A DNA stretch of 64,000 nt, taken from contig OY282446.1 of assembly GCA_958295975.1 (NCBI GenBank), forward strand, positions 1-64,000. The letters run 5' to 3'. The notes beneath the pieces are model-generated. The model had not been told where the DNA came from. It saw nothing but the letters and a program-made list of their open reading frames with translations, and made no database searches. Below are positions 54,834-63,649 of this stretch, piece after piece. Within the stretch, counting starts at the first letter, position 1. Every line of letters starts with the position of its first letter. Both the position numbers and the translations under genes were made by a program. This DNA comes from Tepidiformaceae bacterium (lineage in GTDB: Bacteria; Chloroflexota; Dehalococcoidia; Tepidiformales; Tepidiformaceae).

Positions 54834-55751
54834 TTACCAGCCGCACTCCTTGAACACGGGCTCGACCTGCAGCTCGATACCCGTCAGCGGGAACCTCATT
54901 GTCCCGTAGACAGCACCGTTGTGATCACGGACACGAACAACCATGTCCGCTTCCGTATTCGCACGCAACAGGCTTAGGAATGCTCCTCGTCGCCATGCCT
55001 GTAGCCACACGCCTTCGTTCGAGCTCAGCTCGTTCCACTCTTCAGACTGGGCCGATTCTCCATCGAACGAGTACTCCACGGGGATGCCACGCCGATACGC
55101 CGCGCCAATATACCCGCCCGTGTTGATGTACACGACCAGCCCTTCGTCGCTACGACACTGAATATGCAGATAAGGCGTATCGTTGGCTAGCCAGTCTTTT
55201 TCCCCGATCCAGCGACCGGCCAACTGTGCGTACTCAGTCGTGACCGAGCTATCGACCTGATCGCGATAATTCCCGGTACGCCAAGCACCTCGACTCAGAC
55301 GCTTCCCACACGCTTCAGCAACGGCTGTCGAGCGACTCTTCTCGTCTGGATCGAACGTGAATTCCGCGCCAGCATTGGCATAATCCACGCTACAGGTTGT
55401 CGTAACCGGCGCTTGCGTCCCGCAAGATTCTTCCCTCACTTCCTCGATTTTCTGACGATGCAGGTAGACCGTGTACTCATCTCCAGCGTTGTCCTACACT
55501 TCCGAGCACGTGAACGTCTGCGGCTCAGGTGTCGGTGTGGGCGTAGGTTCTGGCGTAGGCGTAGAGCTAGGCACCGGAGTGGCGGTAGGCGTCGGCTCCA
55601 ACGTAGGCGTAGCAGTCGGGGCTTCCGTTTCCACGACCTCGGTGGGCATAGCCGTGGGCACGACGTCGTTGCTCCCGTTTCCACAGCCGACCCCAGTGAC
55701 AGCGCTAGCCACGACCAGCGCGGCGATGATGAGGCTCTTGATGTTCTTCAT
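54834..55751 (-). pseudogene. PT-linker lipoprotein interrupted by an in-frame TAG
   Basis: From the ATG at 55751 (GGGGGAA ribosome binding site): signal peptide with a GVGC lipobox near residue 22, a Thr-Pro linker, then QTFTCSEV and a TAG codon at 55496-55494. The same frame continues without another stop for about 220 codons to 54834, encoding a Cys-containing globular domain (TCSVDYANAG, YLHIQCRSDEGLVVYINTGG, VRVRDHNGAVYG) that looks like a normal extracellular domain. The reading frame is intact on both sides, so the change is a single nonsense codon. The gene is lower in GC than its surroundings. Pseudogene, stop-codon readthrough or sequencing error are all possible. Confidence 0.75.
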
Positions 55752-55944
55752 GGTTCCCCCGGCAGCCCCGCGCCACAGGAAGCCCCCTGCGGCAACGGGA
55801 TGGTTGTCGCTTGCCAGCGGTACCGGTCCATGCGGCGCAGGGGGCGGAGGCCCATCCCGCGCGAGACGCACGGCGAACCGGTTGTGCTGGCAAGCGGGGG
55901 GACGATAGCAGAGGCCGCGGGCGCGCGCGAGCCAGCGGGATCGC

Positions 55945-55950
55945 TACCCT
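55945..55950 (+). promoter_or_regulatory. -10 element for priA
   Basis: TACCCT, 10 nt before the ATG at 55961. The 209-nt gap from 55752 holds this promoter and nothing else recognisable. Confidence 0.35.
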
Positions 55951-55960
55951 GTGCGGCGTG

Positions 55961-58420
55961 ATGGATTCCATCGAGCCGTATCCGCCCGTGCGGACCGCCT
56001 TCGCGGAGGTGGCGGTGAACAGCGGGCGGCCCCTGCGCCAGCCCTTCACCTACGCGGTGCCGGAGGGGATGGAACCGCGCCTCGGACAGGCGGTGTTCGC
56101 GCCCTTCGGCAGCCGCATCCTGCAGGGCGTCGTGCTGGCCGAACGGGAGGCGCCGCCGGAACAGGAGGCGCGCCCGCTGGAGGCCGTGGCCGATCCCGAA
56201 CCGGTGCTCGACGGGCCGCGCCGCGCCCTCGCGCGCTGGCTCTCCGAACGCTACCTCGCGCCCCTCTGGGAGTGCGTGGCCGCCTGCCTGCCCGCAGGCT
56301 ACGGCCAGCGCCCGGTGACCGTCGTTTCGCCCGTGGACGTGCCCCTGCTGCTGCCCGCCGACGCCGCCGACCGCCGCCTGCTGGCCCACCTCGCGGAGCA
56401 CGGGCGCGTCACGCTCGACGCGCTGCGCGAGGCGCTGGGGCGCATCCCCGCGGGGCAGCTCGAACGGCTGCAGGCGGGCGGCCATCTGACGGTCGCGCAG
56501 GGGCTGGCGCGACCGGCGGGGCGGCCCCGCATGGAGCGGCGCGTGGCGCTGGCGGCGGAGGCCGGGGCCGCGCGCGACCGCGCCCGCGAACTGGCGGCGG
56601 CGTCGGCGCGGTCGGTGGCGGCGCGCGTGCTGGCGCGGCTGGCGGAGGCGGGCGATCTGGCGCTCGCCGAGGTGCGCGCGCTGGGGGCCCAGCGCCGCCA
56701 CCTCGCCGAGCTGGCGGAGGGCGGCTGGCTGCGCGAGTACGAGGCGCGCGTGGAGCGCGACCCCATCGGCGAGCGGCCCGCCGCGCCCGCCCCCCCGGCC
56801 ACGCTCACGCAAGCGCAACAGGCGGCGGTCGATGCCGTGGGCGCGGCCCCGGGGGGCGGCTTCCTGTTGCACGGCGTCACGGGGTCGGGCAAGACCGAGG
56901 TCTACCTCGAACTGGCGCGGCGCGCGCTGGCGGCGGGCCGCGGCGTGATCGTGCTCGTGCCCGAAATCTCGCTCACGCCGCAGGCCATCCGCCGCTACGG
57001 CGAGCAGTTTCCGGCGGAGCTGACGGTGCTCCATTCGGGGCTGGGCGCGGGCGAGCTGTACGACCAGTGGCACCGCATCCGGCGCGGCGAGGGGCGGCTG
57101 GTGGTGGGTTCGCGCAGCGCCGTCTTCGCCCCCGTGGCCGACCCCGGGCTGGTGGTGCTCGACGAGGAGCACGAGTGGACCTACAAGCAGGCCGATCCGC
57201 AGCCGCGCTACCACGCCCGCGAGGCCGCCGCCGAGCTCTGCCGCCTGACGGGGGCGACGCTCGTGCTGGGCAGCGCCACGCCGGACGTGACCACCTGGCA
57301 CCGCGCCGAAACGGGCGAGCTGACGCGGCTCGACCTGCCCTCGCGCGTGACGCCGCTGGCGGGCGGGGAGGCGCGCGCGGCGCCGCTTCCGAACGTGACC
57401 GTGGTGGACATGCGCGAGGAGTTGAAGGCGGGCAACCGCGGCGTCTTCAGCGCGCCCCTCGCCGGGGCCCTGCGGCGGACGCTGGCGGAGGGCGGGCAGG
57501 CCATCCTGTTCGTGAACCGGCGGGGCGCGGCGCGCTTCCTGTTATGTCGAGCGTGCGGCTACCTGCCGACCTGCCCCTCCTGCGCCGTGGCCATGGGGCT
57601 GGACGCGGGCGAGCCGCTCCATCCGCGCGTCTTCTGCCACCACTGCGGGCGGGGCCGCGCGCAGGAGGCGGCCTGCCCCGAATGCGGCAGCCCGCGCTAC
57701 CGCCCCTTCGGCGTGGGCACGCAGCGCATCGAGGAGGAGGCGCGGCGGGCCTTTCCGCGGGCGCGCGTGGCGCGCTGGGACAGCGACGCGGCCAGCCGCA
57801 AGGGCGCGCACGAGCGCATCCTGCGGGCGCTGGAGGCGCGCGAGATCGACATCCTCGCGGGCACGCAGATGCTGGCCAAGGGGCTCGATCTGCCCGCCAT
57901 GACGGTGGTGGGCGTGGTGGATGCGGACGTGGGGCTGGGCATCCCCGACTACGTGGCGCACGAGCGCACCTTCCAGCTGCTGAGCCAGGTGGCCGGGCGG
58001 GCGGGGCGGCGCGGGCGCGCGGGCGAGGTCTACATCCAGACCTACGAGCCGGAGGCCCCGCCCATCCGCGCCGCCGCCGCGCACGACTACGCGGGCTTTT
58101 TCGCGCACGAGCGGCAGCACCGGCGGCGCGCGGGCTATCCGCCCTACGCGCGGCTGGCGCGGCTCACCTACCGCCACGGGAACCAGGCGCGCGGGCTGGA
58201 GCAGGCGTCGCGCACGGCGCTCGAACTGCGCGCGCGCCGCGACGCCGCGGGCTGGGCCGACCCCGACGTGCTGGGCCCCACGCCCGCGTACGTGCGCCGC
58301 CTGCGGGGCGACTACCGCTGGCACGTCCTGCTGCGCGGGCGCGACCCGCGGGCGCTCCTCGGGCAGGTCGAGCTGGGCGCGCGCTGGAGCGTCGACATCG
58401 ACCCCGTGAGCCTGCTCTGA
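55961..58420 (+). CDS. priA: Primosomal helicase PriA
   Basis: An 819-residue 3'-5' DNA helicase for replication restart. The N-terminal 3'-DNA-end-binding domain begins VNSGRPLRQPFTYAVP. The helicase core has Walker A GVTGSGKTEVYL with Lys311 and the DEEH box at 401-404. Zinc ligands follow in CRACGYLPTCPSC (Cys529, 532, 538, 541) and the later CHHCG...CPECG set. The C-terminus has DVLGPTPAYVRRLRGDYRWHVLLRG. The start at 55961 matches the conserved N-terminus; the frame is open further upstream without homology. Confidence 0.95.
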   Translation: MDSIEPYPPVRTAFAEVAVNSGRPLRQPFTYAVPEGMEPRLGQAVFAPFGSRILQGVVLAEREAPPEQEARPLEAVADPEPVLDGPRRALARWLSERYLAPLWECVAACLPAGYGQRPVTVVSPVDVPLLLPADAADRRLLAHLAEHGRVTLDALREALGRIPAGQLERLQAGGHLTVAQGLARPAGRPRMERRVALAAEAGAARDRARELAAASARSVAARVLARLAEAGDLALAEVRALGAQRRHLAELAEGGWLREYEARVERDPIGERPAAPAPPATLTQAQQAAVDAVGAAPGGGFLLHGVTGSGKTEVYLELARRALAAGRGVIVLVPEISLTPQAIRRYGEQFPAELTVLHSGLGAGELYDQWHRIRRGEGRLVVGSRSAVFAPVADPGLVVLDEEHEWTYKQADPQPRYHAREAAAELCRLTGATLVLGSATPDVTTWHRAETGELTRLDLPSRVTPLAGGEARAAPLPNVTVVDMREELKAGNRGVFSAPLAGALRRTLAEGGQAILFVNRRGAARFLLCRACGYLPTCPSCAVAMGLDAGEPLHPRVFCHHCGRGRAQEAACPECGSPRYRPFGVGTQRIEEEARRAFPRARVARWDSDAASRKGAHERILRALEAREIDILAGTQMLAKGLDLPAMTVVGVVDADVGLGIPDYVAHERTFQLLSQVAGRAGRRGRAGEVYIQTYEPEAPPIRAAAAHDYAGFFAHERQHRRRAGYPPYARLARLTYRHGNQARGLEQASRTALELRARRDAAGWADPDVLGPTPAYVRRLRGDYRWHVLLRGRDPRALLGQVELGARWSVDIDPVSLL

Positions 58421-58447
58421 GCGCTGCCGCGCAAGCGCGATCCCTGC

Positions 58448-58483
58448 TATGCTGGAGGGCAGCCGCGGCCAGCGAGCGCCGCG
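58448..58483 (+). promoter_or_regulatory. -10 element and 5' stem-loop for fabD
   Basis: TATGCT (58448-58453), then CGCGGC (58464-58469) pairing with GCCGCG (58478-58483). The ATG at 58498 has GCGGGGG upstream as ribosome binding site. Confidence 0.4.
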
Positions 58484-58497
58484 AGCGGGGGTTCTCC

Positions 58498-59490
58498 ATG
58501 CAGCGAGCCATCGGACCCTGGCGGCGGATCGCGCTCACCTTCCCCGGGCAGGGATCGCACAGCGTGGGCATGGGCGAGCGCCTCTGCCACGTCTCGCGCG
58601 CCGCCCGCGAGGTCTTCCGGCGCGCCGACGAGGTGCTCGACAGCAAGCTCTCGCGGCTCTGTTTCGAGGGGCCGGAGGAGGAGCTGGAGCGCACCATCAA
58701 CCAGCAGCCCGCCACCTTCGTCACCTCGATCGCGTGGCTGGAGGCGCTGCGCGAGCGCTGGGCGGGGCTGGACCACAAGCTGCAGCCGCACGTGCTGGCG
58801 GGGCATTCGCTGGGCGAGTTCACGGCGGCGGTGGCGTCCGGCGCCCACAGTTTCGAGGAGGGGCTGCTGCTCGTGCGCGAGCGCGGGCGCGCCATGGACG
58901 AGGCGGGGCGCGAGAACCCGGGGGGCATGGCCTCCATCCTCGGCCTCTCCCACGAGCGCGTCTCCGCCATCTGCGACCGGGCCAGCGGCGAGGGCGGCTA
59001 CGTGGGCATCGCCACGCGCAACTGCGAGGGCCAGAACGTCATCTCCGGCGCGCTCGGCCCCCTGAAGCGGGCCATGGAGGCGGCGCAGACGGCGGGCGCG
59101 CGCAAGGTCGTGCGGCTGCCCATCACCATCGCCTCGCACTCGCCCCTCATGCTGCGCGCGAGCGAGCGCATGAACGACTGGCTGGAGCATTTCCCGCCGC
59201 GCGAGCCGCTCACGCCGGTGGTCGGCAACGTGAACGCCGCCGTGCTCCGCTCGCGCCCCGAGCTGCACGCCGAGCTGCGCGACCAGCTCACGGCGGGCGT
59301 GCGCTGGCAGCAGGCCGTGCGCCGCATGCAGGGGCTGGGGGCGGACCTCTTCATCGAGGCCGGGCCGGGCAGCGTGCTCACGAAGCTGGCGCGGCGCATC
59401 GACCCGCAGGCGAACGCGGTCAGCCTGAGCGACGAGCGCACGGGCCTGCTGAGCGAGCAGTTCGCCGCCGTCGAGAGCGCCGCGCGGTGA
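58498..59490 (+). CDS. fabD: Malonyl-CoA:ACP transacylase
   Basis: A 330-residue FabD moving malonyl from CoA to acyl carrier protein. Motifs: TFPGQGSHSVGMG near 14-26, the nucleophile Ser104 in AGHSLGEF and His214 in IASHSPLM. The extension at both ends is a little longer than in E. coli FabD. ATG at 58498; its stop overlaps the first ketoacyl synthase (GTGA). Acyl carrier protein, FabG and FabH genes are not in the window. Confidence 0.93.
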   Translation: MQRAIGPWRRIALTFPGQGSHSVGMGERLCHVSRAAREVFRRADEVLDSKLSRLCFEGPEEELERTINQQPATFVTSIAWLEALRERWAGLDHKLQPHVLAGHSLGEFTAAVASGAHSFEEGLLLVRERGRAMDEAGRENPGGMASILGLSHERVSAICDRASGEGGYVGIATRNCEGQNVISGALGPLKRAMEAAQTAGARKVVRLPITIASHSPLMLRASERMNDWLEHFPPREPLTPVVGNVNAAVLRSRPELHAELRDQLTAGVRWQQAVRRMQGLGADLFIEAGPGSVLTKLARRIDPQANAVSLSDERTGLLSEQFAAVESAAR

Positions 59491-60734
59491 ACGCGCCCCG
59501 CGTCGTCGTCACGGGCGTCGGCGCGGTCACCCCCGCCGGGAACACCGCCGTCGAGACCTGGGAGTCGATGCTGGCGGGCCGCAGCGGCGTGGGCCCCATC
59601 ACGCTCTTCGACGCGGAGCCGTTCCCCGTGCGCATCCAGGCGGAGGTGCGCGAATTCGCCATCGACGCGCGCGTGGACGCCAAGCAGCGGCGGCACATGA
59701 ACCGCGGCGTGCGCTTCGCCATGAACGCCGTGCTCGAGGCGCTGGACGACAGCGGCCTCGCCATCACGGACGAGAACGCGGAGGCGGTGGGCGTGGTCTT
59801 CGGCGCGGGCGGCGGCGGCTTCGAGGAGATTTCGCGGGGCGAGCGCATGCTGGCGGAGCGCGGGCCGCGGCGCGTCTCCCCCTTCCTCGTGGCCAACTTC
59901 ATCGTGGACGCGGCCAGCGGGCACGTCTCCATCCACACGGGCGCGCGCGGGCCGAACGTGGCCGTGGTCAGCGCCTGCGCCACGGGGGCGGCGGCCATCG
60001 GCGCGGGCGCGCACGCCATCCAGCGCGGCGAGGCCGACGCCGTCATCGCGGGCAGCTGCGAATCGGTGCTGGTGCCCGTGTTCCACGCCACCTGGTGCTC
60101 CATGCGCGCGCTCGCGAGCGACAACGAGCACCCGGAACGGGCGGTCAAGCCCTTCGACCTGAACCGCGACGGCTTCGCCGCGGGCGAGGGCGCGGGCGCG
60201 CTCATCCTCGAGCGCGAGGACGCCGCCCGCGCGCGCGGGGCGCGCATCTACTGCGAGGTGCTGGGCTCCGGCACCTCCAACGACGCCTACGACATGATCG
60301 CGCTCGACGAGACCGGGCGGGGGCTGCGGCGCTCCATCGCGGGGGCGCTGCGCGAGGCTGGCATCAAGGCCTCCGAGGTCGACTACATCAACCCTCACGG
60401 CAGCGGCACGCGCATGAACGACCGCGTGGAGACGCTGGTGGTGAAGGAGATGATGGGGCCCGCCGCGCGCGCGGTCTCGATGAGTTCGGTGAAGCCGGTG
60501 ACGGGGCACTGCATGGCGGCGGCGGGCTCGATCGAGGCCATCGCCTGCATCCTCGCCATCCGCGACCAGACGGCGCCGCCCACGATCAACTACGAAACGC
60601 CCGACCCGGAGTGCGACCTCGACTACGTGCCCAACGAGGCGCGACGGCGGCGGGTGCGCACGGCCATGAGCACCTCCGTGGGGCTGGGCGGGCACAACGC
60701 CGCCGTCATCTTCCGCGAGTTCGACGGGCCATGA
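59487..60734 (+). CDS. Beta-ketoacyl-ACP synthase II (first of tandem pair)
   Basis: A 415-residue condensing enzyme of the FabF/KAS II type. Active-site Cys164 (SACATG), His304 in INPHGSGTRMND and His341 in GHCMAAAG give a complete Cys-His-His triad. The first histidine motif reads NPHGSG rather than the common AHGTST, resembling divergent KAS enzymes of actinobacteria and secondary pathways. GTG start overlaps fabD; stop overlaps the next synthase (ATGA). Length and N-terminus match the family. Confidence 0.92.
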   Translation: MNAPRVVVTGVGAVTPAGNTAVETWESMLAGRSGVGPITLFDAEPFPVRIQAEVREFAIDARVDAKQRRHMNRGVRFAMNAVLEALDDSGLAITDENAEAVGVVFGAGGGGFEEISRGERMLAERGPRRVSPFLVANFIVDAASGHVSIHTGARGPNVAVVSACATGAAAIGAGAHAIQRGEADAVIAGSCESVLVPVFHATWCSMRALASDNEHPERAVKPFDLNRDGFAAGEGAGALILEREDAARARGARIYCEVLGSGTSNDAYDMIALDETGRGLRRSIAGALREAGIKASEVDYINPHGSGTRMNDRVETLVVKEMMGPAARAVSMSSVKPVTGHCMAAAGSIEAIACILAIRDQTAPPTINYETPDPECDLDYVPNEARRRRVRTAMSTSVGLGGHNAAVIFREFDGP

Positions 60735-61966
60735 GGCGCGCGCTCGTCACCGGCATCGGCGCGATCACGCCGGTGGGGCTCACGGCGCGGGAATCGTGGG
60801 AGGCCCTGCTGGCGGGCGCGTCCGGCGTGGGCCCCATCGAGTCGTTCGACGCGAGCGGCCTGCCCGTGCGCATCGCGGGCGAGGTGCGGGGCTTCACGGC
60901 GGCGGGCATCGACGCCAGGGCCGCGCGGCGCATGTCGCGCTTCGCCCAGTTCTGCGTGGTCGCCGCGCGCGAGGCGGCGGCGGACGCGGGGCTGGAGCTG
61001 CGCGAGGAGGAGCGCCCGCGGGCGGCGGCGGCGCTGGCCACGGGCGCGGGCGGCGTGCTCGACACCTTCGCCGAGATGGAGACCTACCTGACGAAGGGAG
61101 CCGCCCGCGTGAGCCCCTTCTTCGTGCCCCTCATGGCCCCCAACATGGGCGCCTGCCAGGTGGGCATGCAGCTGGGCCTGCGCGGCCCCACGCTGGCCGC
61201 CACGGCCGCCTGCGCCAGCGGCCTCTACAGCTACATTGAGGCGAAGTCGCTGATCGAAAGCGGCGTGGCCGACGTGGTGATCGCGGGCGGGGCCGAGGCC
61301 GCCATCCATCCCGTCTCCGTGGCCGGGCTGGCCAACATGAAGGCGCTCAGCCGCCGCAACGAGGATCCCGCGGGCGCCTCCCGCCCCTTCGACCGCGACC
61401 GCGACGGCTTCGTCTTCGGCGAGGGCGGCGCCGTCTTCGTGGTGGAGGCGGAGGAGCGCGCGCGCAAGCGCGGGGCGCGCGTCTACGCCGAGCTGGCCGG
61501 GGGAGCGCTCAGCGCCGACGCCTACCACATCACGGCCCCGCGCGCGGACGGCAGCGGCGCGGCCCAGGCCATGCGCGGCGCGCTGGAGGCGGCGGCCCTG
61601 CCCGCGGAGGCGATCGACTGCATCGCCGCGCACGGCACGGGCACGCCCCTGAACGACGTCTCCGAGACGATCGCCATCAAGGCGGCCTTCGGCGCGCACG
61701 CCCCCGCCATCGCCGTGAGCGCGACCAAGTCGATGGTGGGGCACCTGCTGGGCGGGGCGGGGGCGGTGGGGGCGATGGCTGCCGTGCTGGCCATCGCCGA
61801 GGGGCGCGTGCCGCCCACCATCAACCTGGAGACGCCCGATCCCGACTGCGACCTCGACTACGTGCCCAACGAGGCACGCGAGACGCCCGTGCGCGCGGCC
61901 ATGGTCAACGGCTTCGGCTTCGGCGGCCAGAACGGCGCCGTCGTCTTCCGCGCCTGGGAGGGCTAG
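60731..61966 (+). CDS. Beta-ketoacyl-ACP synthase II (second of tandem pair)
   Basis: A 411-residue FabF/KAS II-type enzyme, with Cys161 in AACASG, His301 in AAHGTGTPLND and His338 in SMVGHLLGG. It is active by motif, so the pair is not the inactive chain-length-factor type seen in aromatic polyketide systems. About a third to a half identical to the first synthase by eye; both end with TPDPxCDLDYVPNEAR. Start is the ATG overlapping the upstream stop. The stop overlaps the convergent desulfurase gene. Confidence 0.93.
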   Translation: MRRALVTGIGAITPVGLTARESWEALLAGASGVGPIESFDASGLPVRIAGEVRGFTAAGIDARAARRMSRFAQFCVVAAREAAADAGLELREEERPRAAAALATGAGGVLDTFAEMETYLTKGAARVSPFFVPLMAPNMGACQVGMQLGLRGPTLAATAACASGLYSYIEAKSLIESGVADVVIAGGAEAAIHPVSVAGLANMKALSRRNEDPAGASRPFDRDRDGFVFGEGGAVFVVEAEERARKRGARVYAELAGGALSADAYHITAPRADGSGAAQAMRGALEAAALPAEAIDCIAAHGTGTPLNDVSETIAIKAAFGAHAPAIAVSATKSMVGHLLGGAGAVGAMAAVLAIAEGRVPPTINLETPDPDCDLDYVPNEARETPVRAAMVNGFGFGGQNGAVVFRAWEG

Positions 61967-63135
61967 GCCCCCGGGGCCAGCGCCCGCAGCCGCTCCACGA
62001 TGGGCGGCAGCTGCTCCAGCACGTAGTCGATCTGCGCGTCCGTGGTGCCCGTGCCCACGCTCAGGCGCAGGGAGGCGTGCGCGAGGTCGGCGTCCACGCC
62101 CATGGCCGTAAGCACGTGCGAGGGTTCGAGCGCGCCCGTCGTGCAGGCGCTGCCGGAGCTGGCGGCGATCTCGGCCATGTCCAGCGCCAGCAGCACGCTC
62201 TCCCCCTCCACATCGCGGAAGCAGCAGCTGAAGTTATTCGGCAGCCGCGCGGCGGGGTCGGCGGGGCCGGTGACGACCGTGTCGGGCACGCGCTCGGGCA
62301 GCTCGAAGAGGAGACGGTCGCGCAGATGGCGGCAGTGGGCGACGCGCTCGTCGCGCTCGGCCCAGGCGAGCTCCATGGCCACGGCCAGGCCGAAGGCGCC
62401 GGCCACGTTCTCCGTGCCCGCGCGGCGCTCGCGCTCCTGCCCGCCGCCGAGCATCTGCGCGCGCCAGGGCGCGCCGCCGCGCACGTACAGCAGGCCCGAC
62501 CCCTTCGGCCCATAGAACTTGTGCGCCGTGAGCGTGAGCAGGTCGACGCCGAGCGCGTCGGGGGAGACGTCGAGGGCGCCCGCGGCCTGCACGGCGTCGC
62601 TGTGCACGAGCACGCGGGGATTGCGGGCGCGCGCCAGCGCCGCCGCCTCGGCCACGGGCTGGAGGGCGCCCACCTCGTTGTTGGCGGCCATCAGCGAGAG
62701 CAGGACCGTCTCCGGGCCGACCGCCTCCTCGAGGGCGGCGAGATCGACGCGCCCCTCGCCGTCCACGGGCAGGAAGGTGGCGCGGAAGCCCTCCCGTTCC
62801 AGCCGCTCGACGGTGTGCAGGACGGCGTGGTGCTCGACCTGGCTGGTGACGATGTGGTCGCCGCGGCCGCGGTCGCGCTGTTCCAGGGCGGCCCCGCGGA
62901 TGGCGGCGTTGATGGACTCGGTGCCGCCGCTGGTGAAGACGATTTCGGAGGGCGAGACGCCCAGCGCCCTGGCGCAGCGGGCGCGCGCCTCGTCGAGCCA
63001 GCGGCGCGCCCGCTGCCCCTCCAGGTAGATGGAGGAGGGGTTGCCCCAGTCGCGCGAGAGGACGGTCCACACGGCCTCGAGCACGCGCGGGTCGGGCGGG
63101 GTGGTGGCGGCGTGATCCAGATAGACGCGCTCCAT
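61963..63135 (-). CDS. iscS: Cysteine desulfurase (IscS/NifS type)
   Basis: A 390-residue type I cysteine desulfurase supplying sulfur for clusters or tRNA thiolation. YLDHAATTPPDP start, PLP-binding Lys206 in TAHKFYGPKG and active-site Cys331 in SSGSACTTGALEPSHVL. ATG at 63135 with GGGAGA as ribosome binding site. It is the second desulfurase in the window besides SufS. It is divergent from an A-type Fe-S carrier, and the two -10 elements overlap. No iscU or mnmA lies next to it. Confidence 0.93.
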   Translation of the reverse strand: MERVYLDHAATTPPDPRVLEAVWTVLSRDWGNPSSIYLEGQRARRWLDEARARCARALGVSPSEIVFTSGGTESINAAIRGAALEQRDRGRGDHIVTSQVEHHAVLHTVERLEREGFRATFLPVDGEGRVDLAALEEAVGPETVLLSLMAANNEVGALQPVAEAAALARARNPRVLVHSDAVQAAGALDVSPDALGVDLLTLTAHKFYGPKGSGLLYVRGGAPWRAQMLGGGQERERRAGTENVAGAFGLAVAMELAWAERDERVAHCRHLRDRLLFELPERVPDTVVTGPADPAARLPNNFSCCFRDVEGESVLLALDMAEIAASSGSACTTGALEPSHVLTAMGVDADLAHASLRLSVGTGTTDAQIDYVLEQLPPIVERLRALAPGA

Positions 63136-63149
63136 GTCTGTCTCCCTGC

Positions 63150-63158
63150 TATACTTTA
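63150..63158. promoter_or_regulatory. Overlapping divergent -10 elements (iscS / A-type carrier)
   Basis: TATACT on the plus strand (63150-63155) and TAAAGT on the minus strand (63158 to 63153) overlap by 3 bp, so RNA polymerase can probably occupy only one at a time. Confidence 0.45.
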
Positions 63159-63216
63159 GCGGCAGCCAGCGTGCGCGTGCACTCGCGGGCGCGGCGAACC
63201 GCCGAAGGAGCGATTC

Positions 63217-63606
63217 ATGACCACCGATACCATCAGCGGAACGACGCTCGTCACCATCACCGACGCGGCCGTGGAGAAGGCGAAGGCGCTCCTGGAGGCG
63301 CGCGACCTGCCGGAGGGCGCGCTGCGCGTGTTCGTGGCGGGCGGCGGCTGCTCGGGCTACCAGTACGGCATGGCCCTGGCCCGCTCGACGGAGGAGGACG
63401 ACATCGTCCTCGACGAAAGCGGCGTGCGCATCGTCATCGACCCGGAGAGCGCGCAGTACCTCGACGGGGCCGAGATCGACTACGTCGACGAGGTCATGAA
63501 GAGCGGCTTCAGCATCTACAACCCGAACGCCGTGAAGAGCTGCGCCTGCGGCTCCAGCTTCCAGACCTCGGACGGCAGCGGCCAGGCGCGCGCCTGCGGC
63601 TGCTAG
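63217..63606 (+). CDS. A-type Fe-S carrier (HesB/IscA/ErpA family)
   Basis: A 129-residue scaffold/carrier: VTITDAAVEKAKALLEA opening, Cys45 in GGGCSGYQY and Cys109-x-Cys111 in KSCACGSSF are the three family cysteines. Beyond them is a short tail ending ARACGC, with Cys127 and Cys129 that the family normally lacks. ATG with GAAGGAG 7 nt upstream. It probably receives clusters from the SUF scaffold and delivers them to targets. Confidence 0.93.
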   Translation: MTTDTISGTTLVTITDAAVEKAKALLEARDLPEGALRVFVAGGGCSGYQYGMALARSTEEDDIVLDESGVRIVIDPESAQYLDGAEIDYVDEVMKSGFSIYNPNAVKSCACGSSFQTSDGSGQARACGC

Positions 63607-63613
63607 CGGCGCG

Positions 63614-63649
63614 ACGGGCGGCGCTACGCGGAATCGTCGCGCCGCCCGT
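63614..63649. terminator. Strong hairpin between convergent genes
   Basis: An 11-bp stem (ACGGGCGGCGC at 63614-63624 with GCGCCGCCCGT at 63639-63649) and 14-nt loop just past the A-type carrier stop, overlapping the last codons of the convergent gene. No T-run, so termination would need to be of a non-classical kind. Confidence 0.45.

Noticed and set aside
58498-61966. Type II aromatic polyketide minimal cluster (KS alpha, KS beta, transacylase).
   Set aside because: Both synthases have intact active-site cysteine and histidines, and there is no acyl carrier protein, ketoreductase, cyclase or aromatase nearby.
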